A DNA stretch of 13,677 nt from ZLKRG08 sp051006515 (GTDB lineage Bacteria; Actinomycetota; Actinomycetes; Nanopelagicales; Nanopelagicaceae), in assembly GCA_051006515.1 (NCBI GenBank), contig JBPCTD010000033.1, positions 1-13,677 of the forward strand, given 5' to 3'. The translations under genes and the position numbers were made by a program. Shown one piece after another: positions 1 through 7,888 of the stretch; position 1 is the first letter of the stretch; every line of letters starts with the position of its first letter. The notes under the pieces are model-generated. The model made no database searches. It saw nothing but the letters and a program-made list of their open reading frames with translations, and was not told the origin of the DNA.

Positions 1-77
1 GCCAATAATTTGCGATTCTTTACGATTCCTACTGCAGTTTCATCGCATGAAGTTTCGATACCCAGAACTATGCTCAT
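1..77 (-). CDS. tsaD: TsaD, tRNA t6A threonylcarbamoyltransferase subunit (5' end only)
   Basis: Only the first 25 codons plus two bases are in the window; the gene runs off the left edge. The ATG at 77-75 opens MSIVLGIETSCDETAVGIV, the hallmark N-terminus of the TsaD/Kae1/Qri7 ASKHA-fold family, including the GIETSCDET segment of the nucleotide-binding fold. TsaD transfers the threonylcarbamoyl group from threonylcarbamoyl-AMP to A37 of ANN-decoding tRNAs, working with TsaB and TsaE, both encoded just upstream here. The start overlaps the rimI stop in an ATGA arrangement, which fixes the start and suggests translational coupling. Identification is firm despite the truncation; nothing can be said of the metal-binding histidines, which lie outside the window. 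Confidence 0.95.
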   Translation of the reverse strand, partial: MSIVLGIETSCDETAVGIVKNRKLL

Positions 78-523
78 AGTTCACGCCTCATGATCTGCGC
101 ATCTTTGCCGTAGCCATAGTAATTCTTACGAATATTGAGCTTTTCGTAGCCCAGCTTTGAATAGAGCGCTAGCGCTTCATCATTGCTGACATCTACCTCT
201 AACATCATGGCGTTGCCACCTTTAGATTTAGCCCAATTCTCAAGCTCTGCAATCAAGTATTTAGCGATTCCCTGTCTGCGATATTTAGGGTTAACAGCAA
301 TCGTCATCAAATCGGCTTCGCCACCGACGCTTGGAATAAAAGCGCCAGCATAAGTCACAATCTGATTATCGATCTCACCGACAATAAATTTACGAGTAGC
401 ACCGCTTATCTCATCTCGGAATTGTTCGATTGGCCATGCAGTATCGGCGAAGTATTCGCGATCTAATGAAACCAGCACTGGCAAGTCCAATGCCGTTGCT
501 TCCCTATATTTGATTTCAGTCAT
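74..523 (-). CDS. rimI: RimI-type ribosomal-protein/N-terminal acetyltransferase (GNAT)
   Basis: A 149-residue single-domain GNAT acetyltransferase. The acetyl-CoA pyrophosphate-binding loop RRQGIA is at residues 82-87, preceded by the usual beta-strand DLMTIAVNP. LEVDVSNDEALALYSKLGY (about 108-126) is the conserved RimI C-terminal half; E109 and Y121 are in the places expected for the catalytic Glu and Tyr of RimI. RimI acetylates the N-terminal alanine of ribosomal protein S18 in enterobacteria, and actinobacterial homologues act on a broader set of N-termini; the target here is unknown. It sits between tsaB (6-nt gap) and tsaD (ATGA overlap), the order usual in Actinobacteria. Length is normal for the family and the ATG start fits. 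Confidence 0.92.
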   Translation of the reverse strand: MTEIKYREATALDLPVLVSLDREYFADTAWPIEQFRDEISGATRKFIVGEIDNQIVTYAGAFIPSVGGEADLMTIAVNPKYRRQGIAKYLIAELENWAKSKGGNAMMLEVDVSNDEALALYSKLGYEKLNIRKNYYGYGKDAQIMRREL

Positions 524-529
524 CGTTCA

Positions 530-1099
530 TCACTTGCGCTCTGCAGTTGGTATCGCATCGGGATGGCGTAGATACATTGGCTCTGAAGCTGCACTTAACT
601 TTGGAAAAGAAATTAAATCTGGGTATAGGTGCTTGCTCGACTTGGTTAGCTGATACTTTAAAGCACCTTCACCAAAAATCGGTAAATTAGGAATTTCACT
701 TGGCGCGCTAACTTTCGGCAAACCAACGCGTGCTCCATTTTTATAGTGAGCCCAGTACAACTCTTTTCTTCGCGCATCGGTTGCTACGATGAAATCTGGT
801 TCAGTTATTGAATAAGCAATTGCATCTAAAGAGCAAATGCCGTGCAGCGGTAAACCTCGGGCAAAAGCAAAGCTCTTAGCAAAGACAATTCCAGTTCGTA
901 GCCCAGTAAACGGCCCTGGCCCCATGCCAACTATTACCTGATCAATTTTTTCTTTTGCAGCGCGTTCGCCAAACTTTGCCAGCACATCTCCATGTGTAGT
1001 TGCGCCATCTTCACTTTCCAGCCAAAGCAAATCTTCACCTACCAATATGGCAAATTGAGTTCTGGCAGTTGCAGTATCTATAGCTAAAGTGATTTTCAT
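530..1099 (-). CDS. tsaB: TsaB, t6A biosynthesis scaffold protein
   Basis: TsaB is the inactive ASKHA-fold partner that dimerises with TsaD to make the tRNA t6A37 modification complex. The N-terminus MKITLAIDTATARTQFAIL and the motif GPGPFTGLRTG (residues 60-70) are diagnostic; the C-terminal EPMYLRHPDA segment is also typical. I chose the ATG at 1099-1097 (189 aa) over an in-frame start six codons upstream because it forms an ATGA overlap with the tsaE stop and the family begins at this point. The C-terminal half is short, as in other compact actinobacterial TsaB proteins. It is flanked by tsaE upstream and rimI downstream, consistent with one transcript for the whole t6A set. Confidence 0.93.
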   Translation of the reverse strand: MKITLAIDTATARTQFAILVGEDLLWLESEDGATTHGDVLAKFGERAAKEKIDQVIVGMGPGPFTGLRTGIVFAKSFAFARGLPLHGICSLDAIAYSITEPDFIVATDARRKELYWAHYKNGARVGLPKVSAPSEIPNLPIFGEGALKYQLTKSSKHLYPDLISFPKLSAASEPMYLRHPDAIPTAERK

Positions 1100-1527
1100 A
1101 CTGCAAAACCTTGCCACCTGGGGCCGTGGCCTTTAAATGTCACTTCACGAACTTCATGATCGCGATTGATAGCCACTTCTAAATATTGATCTGAGATTTG
1201 ATTTACTAAATCGCCACCCCATTCGATTATGGTGATAGCTGCCTCTGCATTTAAATCTAAATCCTCTAACTCCGAAAGCGGATTAACGCCTGCTAATAAG
1301 CGGTAGGCATCCATATGAATAAGCGGCGGCTTACTCTTATAGCTTCTGGCAATAACGAAAGTCGGTGAAGTAACTTCTTCGATGCCGAAAGCTTTAGCAA
1401 TCCCTTTGGCCATCTCAGTTTTTCCGGCACCAAGTGGACCAACCAAAGCAACGACATCGCCAACTTTCAATTGCGCGCCAAGTTTTTCACCTAGCGCCTG
1501 CATCGCAAGCGGACTATCTATTTGCAC
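1096..1527 (-). CDS. tsaE: TsaE, t6A biosynthesis P-loop ATPase
   Basis: A 143-residue P-loop protein with Walker A GPLGAGKT at residues 30-37, followed by SPTF (54-57), HMDAYRL (71-77) and IEWG (101-104), the order seen throughout the TsaE family. TsaE ATP hydrolysis is needed for turnover of the TsaB-TsaD complex in t6A synthesis. The start is a GTG at 1527-1525, 36 nt after the alr stop; no convincing Shine-Dalgarno precedes it, and the next in-frame ATG (1503) would remove eight residues but keep the fold. The reading frame is open back to the alr stop, with no ATG or GTG further upstream, so the start is moderately certain. The stop overlaps the tsaB ATG. Confidence 0.93.
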   Translation of the reverse strand: MQIDSPLAMQALGEKLGAQLKVGDVVALVGPLGAGKTEMAKGIAKAFGIEEVTSPTFVIARSYKSKPPLIHMDAYRLLAGVNPLSELEDLDLNAEAAITIIEWGGDLVNQISDQYLEVAINRDHEVREVTFKGHGPRWQGFAV

Positions 1528-1563
1528 TTGATAAGAATAGTGCAGCGTTAGCGTTACTTTGCT

Positions 1564-2604
1564 TTACTTATTAACGCGAGTAATTCTGCTACCCATACGC
1601 GTAGTTATCTCATAATGAATTGTTTGACACGCCTTTGCCCATGCATAAGCATCGTAATTGTCACCAACAACCGTTACCCAATCACCAGATTTCGCTTCTG
1701 AACCTGGTCCCAAGTCAACCGCAAATTGATCCATAGAAACTCGCCCAATTATTGGAGCAGATTGGCTTTGAAAAGTAACTCCTGCCCCTTTCGCATTGCG
1801 CGGGATGCCATCTGCATAACCCATGGCAACAATTCCAATCTTGGTATTTTCAGTCGTGCTTTCAGTTGCGCCATAACCAATTGGATGGCCGGCAGGCAGT
1901 TCTTTAACTAAAACCAATTTGGCGCGCACTTTCATAACTGGTTTTAAATTATTATCGCTGCCAAGTGGCGATAACCCATACATTGCAATTCCAATTCGAA
2001 CTAAATCGAACTTAGCTTCAGAATTGCTCAAGGTCGCGGCAGTGTTTGCCAAATGTCTAATTGGAGTAATCCCCAATTCATTTAATTGACCAACCATCTG
2101 ATTGAACTTAGCAATCTGACTTTGATTCTGTGGTTGTTCAGGTTCATCAGCTCTAGCTAAATGAGTAAAAATACCAACTACTTGTGATAAATCACGAGTT
2201 AAGAGTTCTGGCCACTCATCAGCAAATCCGCCGCGACCCATTCCGGTCTCAATTTCCAGATGAATTCGAGCACCAGCAATTGCATTAATTTCATCAAATG
2301 CGGCAAGTGAAGAGACTCCAAGATCAATATTTTGTTCTACTGCTCTTCGATAATTCTCACCCGGCGGTAACAACCAAGCCAATATCGGAGCTGTAACTCC
2401 TGCTTCACGAAGCGTAAGTGCTTCTTCCAGTAACGCAGTGCCTAACCAATCTGCACCTGCTTCTATCGCTGCTTTTGCGCATGGAATCAAACCATGGCCA
2501 TAAGCATCCGCTTTCACAACAGCCAAAATTGGTCGTTCCGCTTTGGTTTTTAAGTACTGGACATTTGCTTTTAGCGCAGCGAGATCAATTTGAATCTCTC
2601 TCAA
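1564..2604 (-). CDS. alr: Alanine racemase (PLP-dependent)
   Basis: Converts L-alanine to D-alanine for peptidoglycan cross-links. The PLP-binding lysine is K31 in AVVKADAYGHG; the TIM-barrel half runs to about residue 225 (LEIETGMGRGG near 117-126, HLANTAA at 184-190, RIGIAMYGLSP at 203-213), followed by the beta domain with MGYADGIPR (Y263 is the expected second catalytic base) and GRVSMDQ at 287-293. Length 346 is slightly short for the family but no motif is missing. The start is a TTG at 2604-2602 overlapping the acpS TGA as TTGA; the resulting N-terminus REIQIDLAALKANV aligns with family starts, so the rare TTG is well supported. It may be translated by coupling to acpS. Confidence 0.95.
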   Translation of the reverse strand: MREIQIDLAALKANVQYLKTKAERPILAVVKADAYGHGLIPCAKAAIEAGADWLGTALLEEALTLREAGVTAPILAWLLPPGENYRRAVEQNIDLGVSSLAAFDEINAIAGARIHLEIETGMGRGGFADEWPELLTRDLSQVVGIFTHLARADEPEQPQNQSQIAKFNQMVGQLNELGITPIRHLANTAATLSNSEAKFDLVRIGIAMYGLSPLGSDNNLKPVMKVRAKLVLVKELPAGHPIGYGATESTTENTKIGIVAMGYADGIPRNAKGAGVTFQSQSAPIIGRVSMDQFAVDLGPGSEAKSGDWVTVVGDNYDAYAWAKACQTIHYEITTRMGSRITRVNK

Positions 2605-2942
2605 CGTTCAATCACCACCATTGCAGATGCAATACCAGCATCATGTGATAGCGAAAGGTGCACATTTGCCCCATCAATCAAATCTGCAATTTGATTACGA
2701 AATAGAAATACAGGTCTACCATTTTCAAGGTTTACTACTTCACAGTCATGCCAATTTAAACCAGCTGGTACATGTAACGCTTTAGCTAAAGCCTCTTTTG
2801 CTGCAAAGCGCGCTGCTAATGATGCAATTCCTTTGCTCTTCTCACCTACAGTAAATAAGCGATCCTTTAATCCAGGTGTGCGCTCTATTGATTCTTGGAA
2901 GCGCGCAATATCGACAACATCAATGCCAACGCCATCAATCAT
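2601..2942 (-). CDS. acpS: Holo-[acyl-carrier-protein] synthase
   Basis: A 113-residue AcpS-type phosphopantetheinyl transferase, which moves 4'-phosphopantetheine from CoA to a serine of acyl carrier protein. The two magnesium-binding motifs are present: GIDVVDIARF with D8, and RFAAKEALAKAL with E50. The C-terminal HLSLSHDAGIASAMVV segment is the usual final strand-loop-strand. Length is normal. The ATG follows the PAP2 stop by 4 nt, and the TGA overlaps the alr TTG. In many Actinobacteria acpS is followed by nnrD (NAD(P)H-hydrate dehydratase) before alr; here acpS and alr overlap directly. Confidence 0.95.
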   Translation of the reverse strand: MIDGVGIDVVDIARFQESIERTPGLKDRLFTVGEKSKGIASLAARFAAKEALAKALHVPAGLNWHDCEVVNLENGRPVFLFRNQIADLIDGANVHLSLSHDAGIASAMVVIER

Positions 2943-2946
2943 TTAG

Positions 2947-3603
2947 CTACCTGATCTGTTTCTCGGACGGTACAAACCTATCTACCGCGATAACCATAAC
3001 TAAGAGCGCGCCGCCAATAAATAGCCCGCCTACTAAATCGCTAATCCAATGGGTATTTCTAAATGCGGAAACGATACATACGCCTAAAGAGAATGCGCCT
3101 GCTAAGAAACCCATTGCTAATGGATGCCAAGCATCAGGATGTGAGTATCGATAAAGAATGTAGGCAAGCACTCCCCAAGTAAGAATTGCATTTGAGGCAT
3201 GGCCACTTGGATATGAAAGCCCTCCGGCATAAACCAGATCCACATTTAACTTTGGTTTGGTGCGGCCAATACCAAGTTTGGCAAGACCCACAACCAAATT
3301 CAATGCAAGGACAGCCAAAATTGAAAGATTTAACGGACGCCAAGATTTAAATCTACGTGCAATAAAGAAAGCGGTAATAAAGAGAATAGTGGCAGTAACA
3401 CCACGCAAACCTAAATTATCGATTCGAAGCAGAATCAACTTTTCAAGTGGAGTTAGATATGGACGATCTGCATTGAATACTTTGGCATCCAATGAAATCA
3501 ATGGTCCATTGGTAATCACTTGTTGAGTTACTGCCAGAAAGCCCAGAAAGAGCAGGCTGGCCCATTTGATGGCGCGCTTAAACTCTTGGCGACGCGAATC
3601 CAT
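2947..3603 (-). CDS. PAP2-family membrane phosphatase, function unassigned
   Basis: A 218-residue polytopic membrane protein with hydrophobic segments near residues 14-30, 66-83, 92-112, 138-152, 163-182 and 186-206. The PAP2 (phosphatidic acid phosphatase type 2) motifs are recognisable. Motif 1 is KLGIGRTKP (109-117), motif 2 is YPSGH (131-135), and motif 3 is SAFRNTHWISD (179-189) with the catalytic-type H185 and D189. Two positions are unusual: motif 1 ends KP instead of RP, and the arginine of motif 3 is not six residues before the histidine. Family members remove phosphate from undecaprenyl-PP, phosphatidylglycerophosphate or other lipid phosphates. Position between glmS (TAATG overlap) and acpS suggests an envelope-lipid role, but the substrate is not evident. 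Confidence 0.85.
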   Translation of the reverse strand: MDSRRQEFKRAIKWASLLFLGFLAVTQQVITNGPLISLDAKVFNADRPYLTPLEKLILLRIDNLGLRGVTATILFITAFFIARRFKSWRPLNLSILAVLALNLVVGLAKLGIGRTKPKLNVDLVYAGGLSYPSGHASNAILTWGVLAYILYRYSHPDAWHPLAMGFLAGAFSLGVCIVSAFRNTHWISDLVGGLFIGGALLVMVIAVDRFVPSEKQIR

Positions 3604-5435
3604 TATTCAACCGTTACAGATTTAGCTAAATTTCTTGGTTGATCAACATCAGTACCACGAGCTACCGCCATCTCATAAGCAAATACTTGTAGTGGCACCG
3701 CTGCCAATACTGGTTGCAGTAACTGTGCTGAACTTGGAATTCTAATTACATGTGTAGCACCTGGAATCTCTATACCTTCGCTTGCAATTGCAATGACATT
3801 GGCGCCACGAGCTTTTACCTCTTGGATATTTGAAAGCATCTTTTCGTCTAACCCATGTTCGTGAGTATTGGGCACAATTGCGATCACCGGAGTACCTGCT
3901 TCAATCAGCGCGATAGGTCCATGCTTTAACTCGCCGCCAGCAAAGCCTTCTGCGTGGATATAAGCCAATTCTTTTAACTTTAATGCGCCTTCTAACGCAA
4001 TTGGATATCCCACATGGCGACCTAAAAATAGAACGGTATTTTGCTCCGCAAATTTACGAGTCAATGCTCGTAACGGCTCTACCGTTTCCAAAATCTGTTC
4101 TAGCTGCGCTGGTAGTTCTAACATCTCGTTGTAAATCTTGGCGACTTCAGTTGAAGAAAGTTCGTTACGAATCTGACCTAAATAAAGTCCGATTAAATAT
4201 GTTGCCACAATTTGAGTAAGTAGCGCTTTAGTTGAAGCTACTGCAATCTCTGGGCCAGCATGGGTGTAAATGACCGCATCTGATTCGCGTGGAATTGTGG
4301 AGCTATTGGTATTGCATACCGCTAATACTTTAGCGCCGCGTTCTTTGGCGTGGCGAAGAGCCATCAAAGTATCCATAGTTTCACCGGACTGCGAAATTGC
4401 AATTACCAAAGTTTGCGCATCTACTAACGGATCTCGATATCTAAATTCACTAGCAAGCTCTACCTCTACCGGAATTTTGGCCCACTTCTCAATGGCGTAC
4501 TTTGCCACCAATCCTGCGTGATAAGCAGTTCCGCATGCAATCACCACAATTTTCTTAAGTGCTTGCAACTCTGATTTGCTTAACTTTAATTCATCTAACG
4601 AAATCTGGTTATCAACTAAGCGGCCAATCAAGGTATCGGCAACTGCTTTGGGTTGTTCGAAAATCTCCTTGAGCATGAAATGGGCAAAGCCACCTTTTTG
4701 CGCTGCCGCTGCATCCCAAGTAATCTGATATTCGCGTGGCTTGATCGCCTTGCCTTCTAAGTCCGAAATAAAAATTGAAGTTGGCGTAATAGTTACGACC
4801 TCATCTTGACCTAATTCGACGGCGCGTTTGGTGTACTCGATAAATGCTGCCACATCTGAAGCCATGAAATTCTCACCATTGCCAAGTCCAACAACTAGCG
4901 GCGAATTACGGCGTACACCAACGATTACTTCGGGTTGATCAGCGTGTAGAGCTAAAAGGGTAAATGAGCCGCGAAGACGTTTAACTGCTTCCCGCATCGC
5001 AATTGTTAAATCCCCACCATGCTCTTTACGTAAATCGCTAAGTAGGTGAGCAACTGATTCAGTATCTGTTTCAGAGTGAAAGGTATGACCAGCAGATTGC
5101 AGCTCTGCTTTCAACTCTGAGTAATTTTCAATAATGCCATTGTGAATAACGGCAAGTTTTCCTTCATTATCTAAATGCGGATGGGCATTGCGATCTGTTG
5201 GTCCACCATGTGTCGCCCAACGAGTATGTCCAATGCCGGAATGAACTTCAGGGACTGCACTTAAGGCACCTTCAAGGTTTGCTAACTTACCTGCACGCTT
5301 TTCGACAAAGAGATTGTTTGAAGTGCCAAGAGCTATCCCCGCTGAGTCATAACCGCGATATTCCAGGCGACGAAGGCCTTCAATTAAAGGAGCGGCTGCA
5401 GATTGTGGCCCGGTGTATCCCACAATTCCGCACAC
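3603..5435 (-). CDS. glmS: Glutamine-fructose-6-phosphate aminotransferase (isomerising)
   Basis: Makes glucosamine-6-phosphate from fructose-6-phosphate and glutamine, the first committed step to UDP-GlcNAc. The N-terminal glutaminase domain starts with the catalytic cysteine in MCGIVGYTG, then RRLEYRGYDSAGIAL, HTRWATHG and HNGIIENY. Two SIS sugar-isomerase domains follow, with SQSGETMDTL, CNTNSSTIPRES and GPEIAVASTKA, and the protein ends PRNLAKSVTVE as in almost all GlmS proteins. At 610 residues it is full length. The GTG start at 5435-5433 is fixed because Cys must be residue 2. It follows the glmM stop by 4 nt. I saw no glmS ribozyme-like leader, and the 4-nt gap leaves no room for one. 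Confidence 0.98.
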   Translation of the reverse strand: MCGIVGYTGPQSAAAPLIEGLRRLEYRGYDSAGIALGTSNNLFVEKRAGKLANLEGALSAVPEVHSGIGHTRWATHGGPTDRNAHPHLDNEGKLAVIHNGIIENYSELKAELQSAGHTFHSETDTESVAHLLSDLRKEHGGDLTIAMREAVKRLRGSFTLLALHADQPEVIVGVRRNSPLVVGLGNGENFMASDVAAFIEYTKRAVELGQDEVVTITPTSIFISDLEGKAIKPREYQITWDAAAAQKGGFAHFMLKEIFEQPKAVADTLIGRLVDNQISLDELKLSKSELQALKKIVVIACGTAYHAGLVAKYAIEKWAKIPVEVELASEFRYRDPLVDAQTLVIAISQSGETMDTLMALRHAKERGAKVLAVCNTNSSTIPRESDAVIYTHAGPEIAVASTKALLTQIVATYLIGLYLGQIRNELSSTEVAKIYNEMLELPAQLEQILETVEPLRALTRKFAEQNTVLFLGRHVGYPIALEGALKLKELAYIHAEGFAGGELKHGPIALIEAGTPVIAIVPNTHEHGLDEKMLSNIQEVKARGANVIAIASEGIEIPGATHVIRIPSSAQLLQPVLAAVPLQVFAYEMAVARGTDVDQPRNLAKSVTVE

Positions 5436-5439
5436 GTTA

Positions 5440-6795
5440 TTACCCCAGCTCTTTCTTAACTATCTCTGCTAAATCTTTTGCAACGCTAGAGGCAAGAGTA
5501 TCAGTGCTCGCTTCTACCATGACTCTAACTAGCGCTTCAGTGCCAGATGCGCGAAGCAGAACACGACCTGCGCCATTTAACTCTGCCTCTGACTTTGCAA
5601 CTGCTGCCTTAATTGTCTGATTACCTTCAAGTTTATCTTTGGCTACATCTTTAACATTCAATAAAATTTGCGGGAATTTCTGCATGATTGATGCGGCATC
5701 ATTCAAAGACTTACCGCTGCGCTTTATCTCTTGCAGTAGCAAAAGTGCCGTCAAAATTCCGTCACCGGTATTTGCATACTTTCGATAAATAACGTGGCCA
5801 GATTGTTCGCCGCCTAAAGCTAAATCTTCGGCCAGCATTCGTTCCAATACGTAACGATCTCCAACACTAGTGGTTTCCACTTTTATATTTGCTGATTCCA
5901 TCGCCTTAAAGAAACCTAAATTGCTCATTACGGTCGCGACCACTGTTGATTTAGTTAATTCGCCTCGCGCATTCAAACCAGCAGCCAATATTGCAATGAT
6001 TTGATCGCCATCTACTTCATTACCTGCAGCATCAACAGCTAGGCAGCGATCGGCATCACCATCGTGGGCAATTCCTAGATCTGCTTGATGTTGCTTAACT
6101 TGCTGCTTTAAGAAATCTAAGTGCGTAGACCCAACGCCATCATTGATGTTCCAACCATCAGGAGTATTGGCTACCGCAACAACTTCTGCACCAGCACGGC
6201 GAAGCGCTTCTGGGGCTACAAAACTTGCAGCGCCATTTGCACAATCTACGACCACTTTCAATCCCGATAGCTTGGTATCGACTGCGCTTTGTAGGAATTT
6301 CAAATATCTCTCTGAAGCATCTTTATCTTCAATGACTCGACCAACCGCATTTCCAGTTGGACGATCCCAGGGTTCATTCATTCGTGCTTCAATTTGATCT
6401 TCTATTGCGTCATCTAATTTTCCGCCGCCACGAGCAAATAACTTAATGCCGTTATCTGGCATTGGATTATGTGAAGCTGAAAGCATTACACCTAAATCTG
6501 CGCCACTTTCAGCAACCAGGTAAGCAATAGCCGGAGTCGGCAGCACGCCAACTCGATAAACATCAACGCCGGCGCTACTTAAACCTGCAACTACTGCAGC
6601 TTCTAAAAACTCACCGGATGCGCGAGAATCGCTACCAACAATTGCTTTTGCTCTTGTGCTTGCTGGATCTTTTAAAGATTCGACGAGAATATGGGCAGCA
6701 GCAACGGAGACATTAAGTGCGAGTTCTGCAGTTAAATCGCGATTAGCTAAGCCACGAATACCGTCAGTTCCAAAGAGACGCTTCCGTTCGGCCAT
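5440..6795 (-). CDS. glmM: Phosphoglucosamine mutase
   Basis: Interconverts glucosamine-6-phosphate and glucosamine-1-phosphate, the step after GlmS, encoded next. The N-terminus RLFGTDGIRGLAN, active-site loop MLSASHNPMPDNGIK (phospho-acceptor Ser about residue 108), metal loop HDGDADRC, sugar-binding GGEQSGHVI and phosphate-binding RASGTEALVRVMVEA are all present in order. I chose the ATG at 6795-6793 (451 aa); an in-frame GTG three codons upstream (6804) is possible. Neither has a strong Shine-Dalgarno, but the family usually begins a few residues before RLFGTDG. It lies 22 nt after rpsI, so it is probably on the rplM-rpsI transcript, coupling wall-precursor synthesis to ribosome synthesis. 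Confidence 0.96.
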   Translation of the reverse strand: MAERKRLFGTDGIRGLANRDLTAELALNVSVAAAHILVESLKDPASTRAKAIVGSDSRASGEFLEAAVVAGLSSAGVDVYRVGVLPTPAIAYLVAESGADLGVMLSASHNPMPDNGIKLFARGGGKLDDAIEDQIEARMNEPWDRPTGNAVGRVIEDKDASERYLKFLQSAVDTKLSGLKVVVDCANGAASFVAPEALRRAGAEVVAVANTPDGWNINDGVGSTHLDFLKQQVKQHQADLGIAHDGDADRCLAVDAAGNEVDGDQIIAILAAGLNARGELTKSTVVATVMSNLGFFKAMESANIKVETTSVGDRYVLERMLAEDLALGGEQSGHVIYRKYANTGDGILTALLLLQEIKRSGKSLNDAASIMQKFPQILLNVKDVAKDKLEGNQTIKAAVAKSEAELNGAGRVLLRASGTEALVRVMVEASTDTLASSVAKDLAEIVKKELG

Positions 6796-6817
6796 CAACC
6801 GCACCAGATGGTTGAAA

Positions 6818-7297
6818 TTAACGCTTGCTGTATTGAGAGCGCTTACGAGCCTTCTTTAGGCCGTACTTCTTGCGCTCAATAACACGAGCATCACGTGTTA
6901 GGAATCCAGCTTTCTTAAGCGCTGGACGATTTGCATCAGTATCAATTGCATTTAGCGCACGTGCCACACCTAAGCGAAGCGCGCCAGCTTGTCCTGATAC
7001 TCCGCCACCATCAATGCGGGCAAAGACATCATATTGATTCTCTGCGCCAACAGTGCGAAATGGCTCTGAAACTAATTGCTGGTGAACTTTGTTTGGGAAA
7101 TAGTCAGGAAGCGCTTTGCCATTTACAACCCAACGACCAGAACCTGGAGTTAAACGTACGCGAGCAACAGCTTCCTTACGACGACCGGTGCCAGCACCTG
7201 GCGCCTTTACTGCTGGACGGTTAGTTGCGGCAGCTGGGGTTGATGATGAGTAAGAAGTTGGAACGGTCTCGTCATCTAGCAAATTCTGATCTGACAT
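6818..7297 (-). CDS. rpsI: 30S ribosomal protein S9
   Basis: The core GTGRRKEAVARVRLTPGSG to the C-terminal RKKYGLKKARKRSQYSKR is S9; the conserved KR tail reaches the decoding site and contacts P-site tRNA in bacterial ribosomes. At 159 residues it has an N-terminal Ser/Thr/Ala/Pro-rich extension of about 35 residues before the GRRKEAVARV core, as is common in Actinobacteria. The ATG at 7297-7295 is preceded by purine-rich AGAGGAATAGGA, giving an adequate ribosome-binding site. It lies 24 nt behind rplM, its near-universal partner. Confidence 0.98.
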   Translation of the reverse strand: MSDQNLLDDETVPTSYSSSTPAAATNRPAVKAPGAGTGRRKEAVARVRLTPGSGRWVVNGKALPDYFPNKVHQQLVSEPFRTVGAENQYDVFARIDGGGVSGQAGALRLGVARALNAIDTDANRPALKKAGFLTRDARVIERKKYGLKKARKRSQYSKR

Positions 7298-7321
7298 TTA
7301 TTTATTCCTATTCCTCTTCAA

Positions 7322-7777
7322 CTACTTCTTAACGATCTGTGAAACTTGTTCAAAAACATATGGGGTTGGAGCTTGTGAAGCATGTGGGTGCTCAGCGCCT
7401 GCATAAACTTTCAACTTGGTAGCTTGTGCACGACCGATTGAATTCTTTGGCAACATTCCCTTGATTGCCTTCTCAACTGCGCGAGTTGGATACTTCTCCA
7501 TTAAATCGCCATAAACAGTTGAAGTTAAACCGCCTGGGAAACCAGAGTGGCGATGTGCAACTTTCTGAGTCTTCTTGCTTCCAGATAGCGCGATCTTGTC
7601 TGCATTGATCACAATTACGAAATCGCCCATATCCATGTGAGCTGCGAAGGTTGGCTTATGCTTTCCGCGAAGTAGCGCAGCAGCATGGGTCGCTAGACGA
7701 CCTAGAACTACATCCTGTGCATCGATAATGTGCCATTTACGGACAGCATCGCCAGGCTTTGGACTATATGTGCGCAC
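7322..7777 (-). CDS. rplM: 50S ribosomal protein L13
   Basis: MRTYSPKPGDAVRKWHIIDAQDVVLGRLAT is the standard L13 start, with GKHKPTFAAHMDMGDFVIV and the MLPKNSIGRAQATKLKVYAG region typical of the family; 151 residues is normal. L13 is an early 50S assembly protein. The start is GTG at 7777-7775 with a strong Shine-Dalgarno GAAGGAG at 7792-7786, spaced 8 nt. It heads a likely rplM-rpsI-glmM-glmS unit: a 163-nt gap with promoter-like and hairpin sequences lies upstream. Confidence 0.98.
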   Translation of the reverse strand: MRTYSPKPGDAVRKWHIIDAQDVVLGRLATHAAALLRGKHKPTFAAHMDMGDFVIVINADKIALSGSKKTQKVAHRHSGFPGGLTSTVYGDLMEKYPTRAVEKAIKGMLPKNSIGRAQATKLKVYAGAEHPHASQAPTPYVFEQVSQIVKK

Positions 7778-7800
7778 GCTTCTAACTCCTTCAAGTACTG

Positions 7801-7820
7801 CAGATTGTTTTCTTAATCTG
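7801..7820 (-). other. Hairpin in the rplM leader
   Basis: A perfect 6-bp inverted repeat (CAGATT/AATCTG) with an 8-nt A-rich loop on the RNA strand. It is not followed by a T-run on the minus strand, so it is not an intrinsic terminator. It lies directly upstream of the ribosome-binding site at 7792-7786. Confidence 0.5.
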
Positions 7821-7858
7821 TTGCCACCTCGGTATTAACCCCGGCGGGCAGAGGGCAA

Positions 7859-7888
7859 ACTTTACCTTTTGCGCCTATATGGGGTCAA
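7859..7888 (-). promoter_or_regulatory. Candidate sigma-70-type promoter for rplM-rpsI
   Basis: On the minus strand TTGACC (7888-7883) matches five of six bases of the -35 consensus, and TAAAGT (7864-7859) matches four of six of the -10 consensus, with an 18-nt spacer. Initiation would fall near 7852, giving a leader of about 75 nt before the GTG. A 17-nt spacer gives the poorer GTAAAG. Found by eye only. Confidence 0.45.

Noticed and set aside
1097..1117. Longer tsaB start six codons upstream of the chosen ATG
   Set aside because: It would overlap tsaE by 22 nt and adds residues absent from the family; the ATGA overlap at 1099 is the better start.
3134..3343. A 69-codon minus-strand frame inside the PAP2 gene
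   Set aside because: Cysteine-rich composition arises from the alternative frame; it lies wholly within the PAP2 coding region.
3603..5460. Possible glmS ribozyme upstream of glmS
   Set aside because: Only 4 nt separate glmM and glmS, and the ribozyme is known mainly from Bacillota; nothing resembling it was seen.
5198..5620. A 140-codon plus-strand open frame across the glmS-glmM junction
   Set aside because: No family resemblance; it overlaps conserved catalytic regions of glmS and glmM on the other strand and looks like a shadow.
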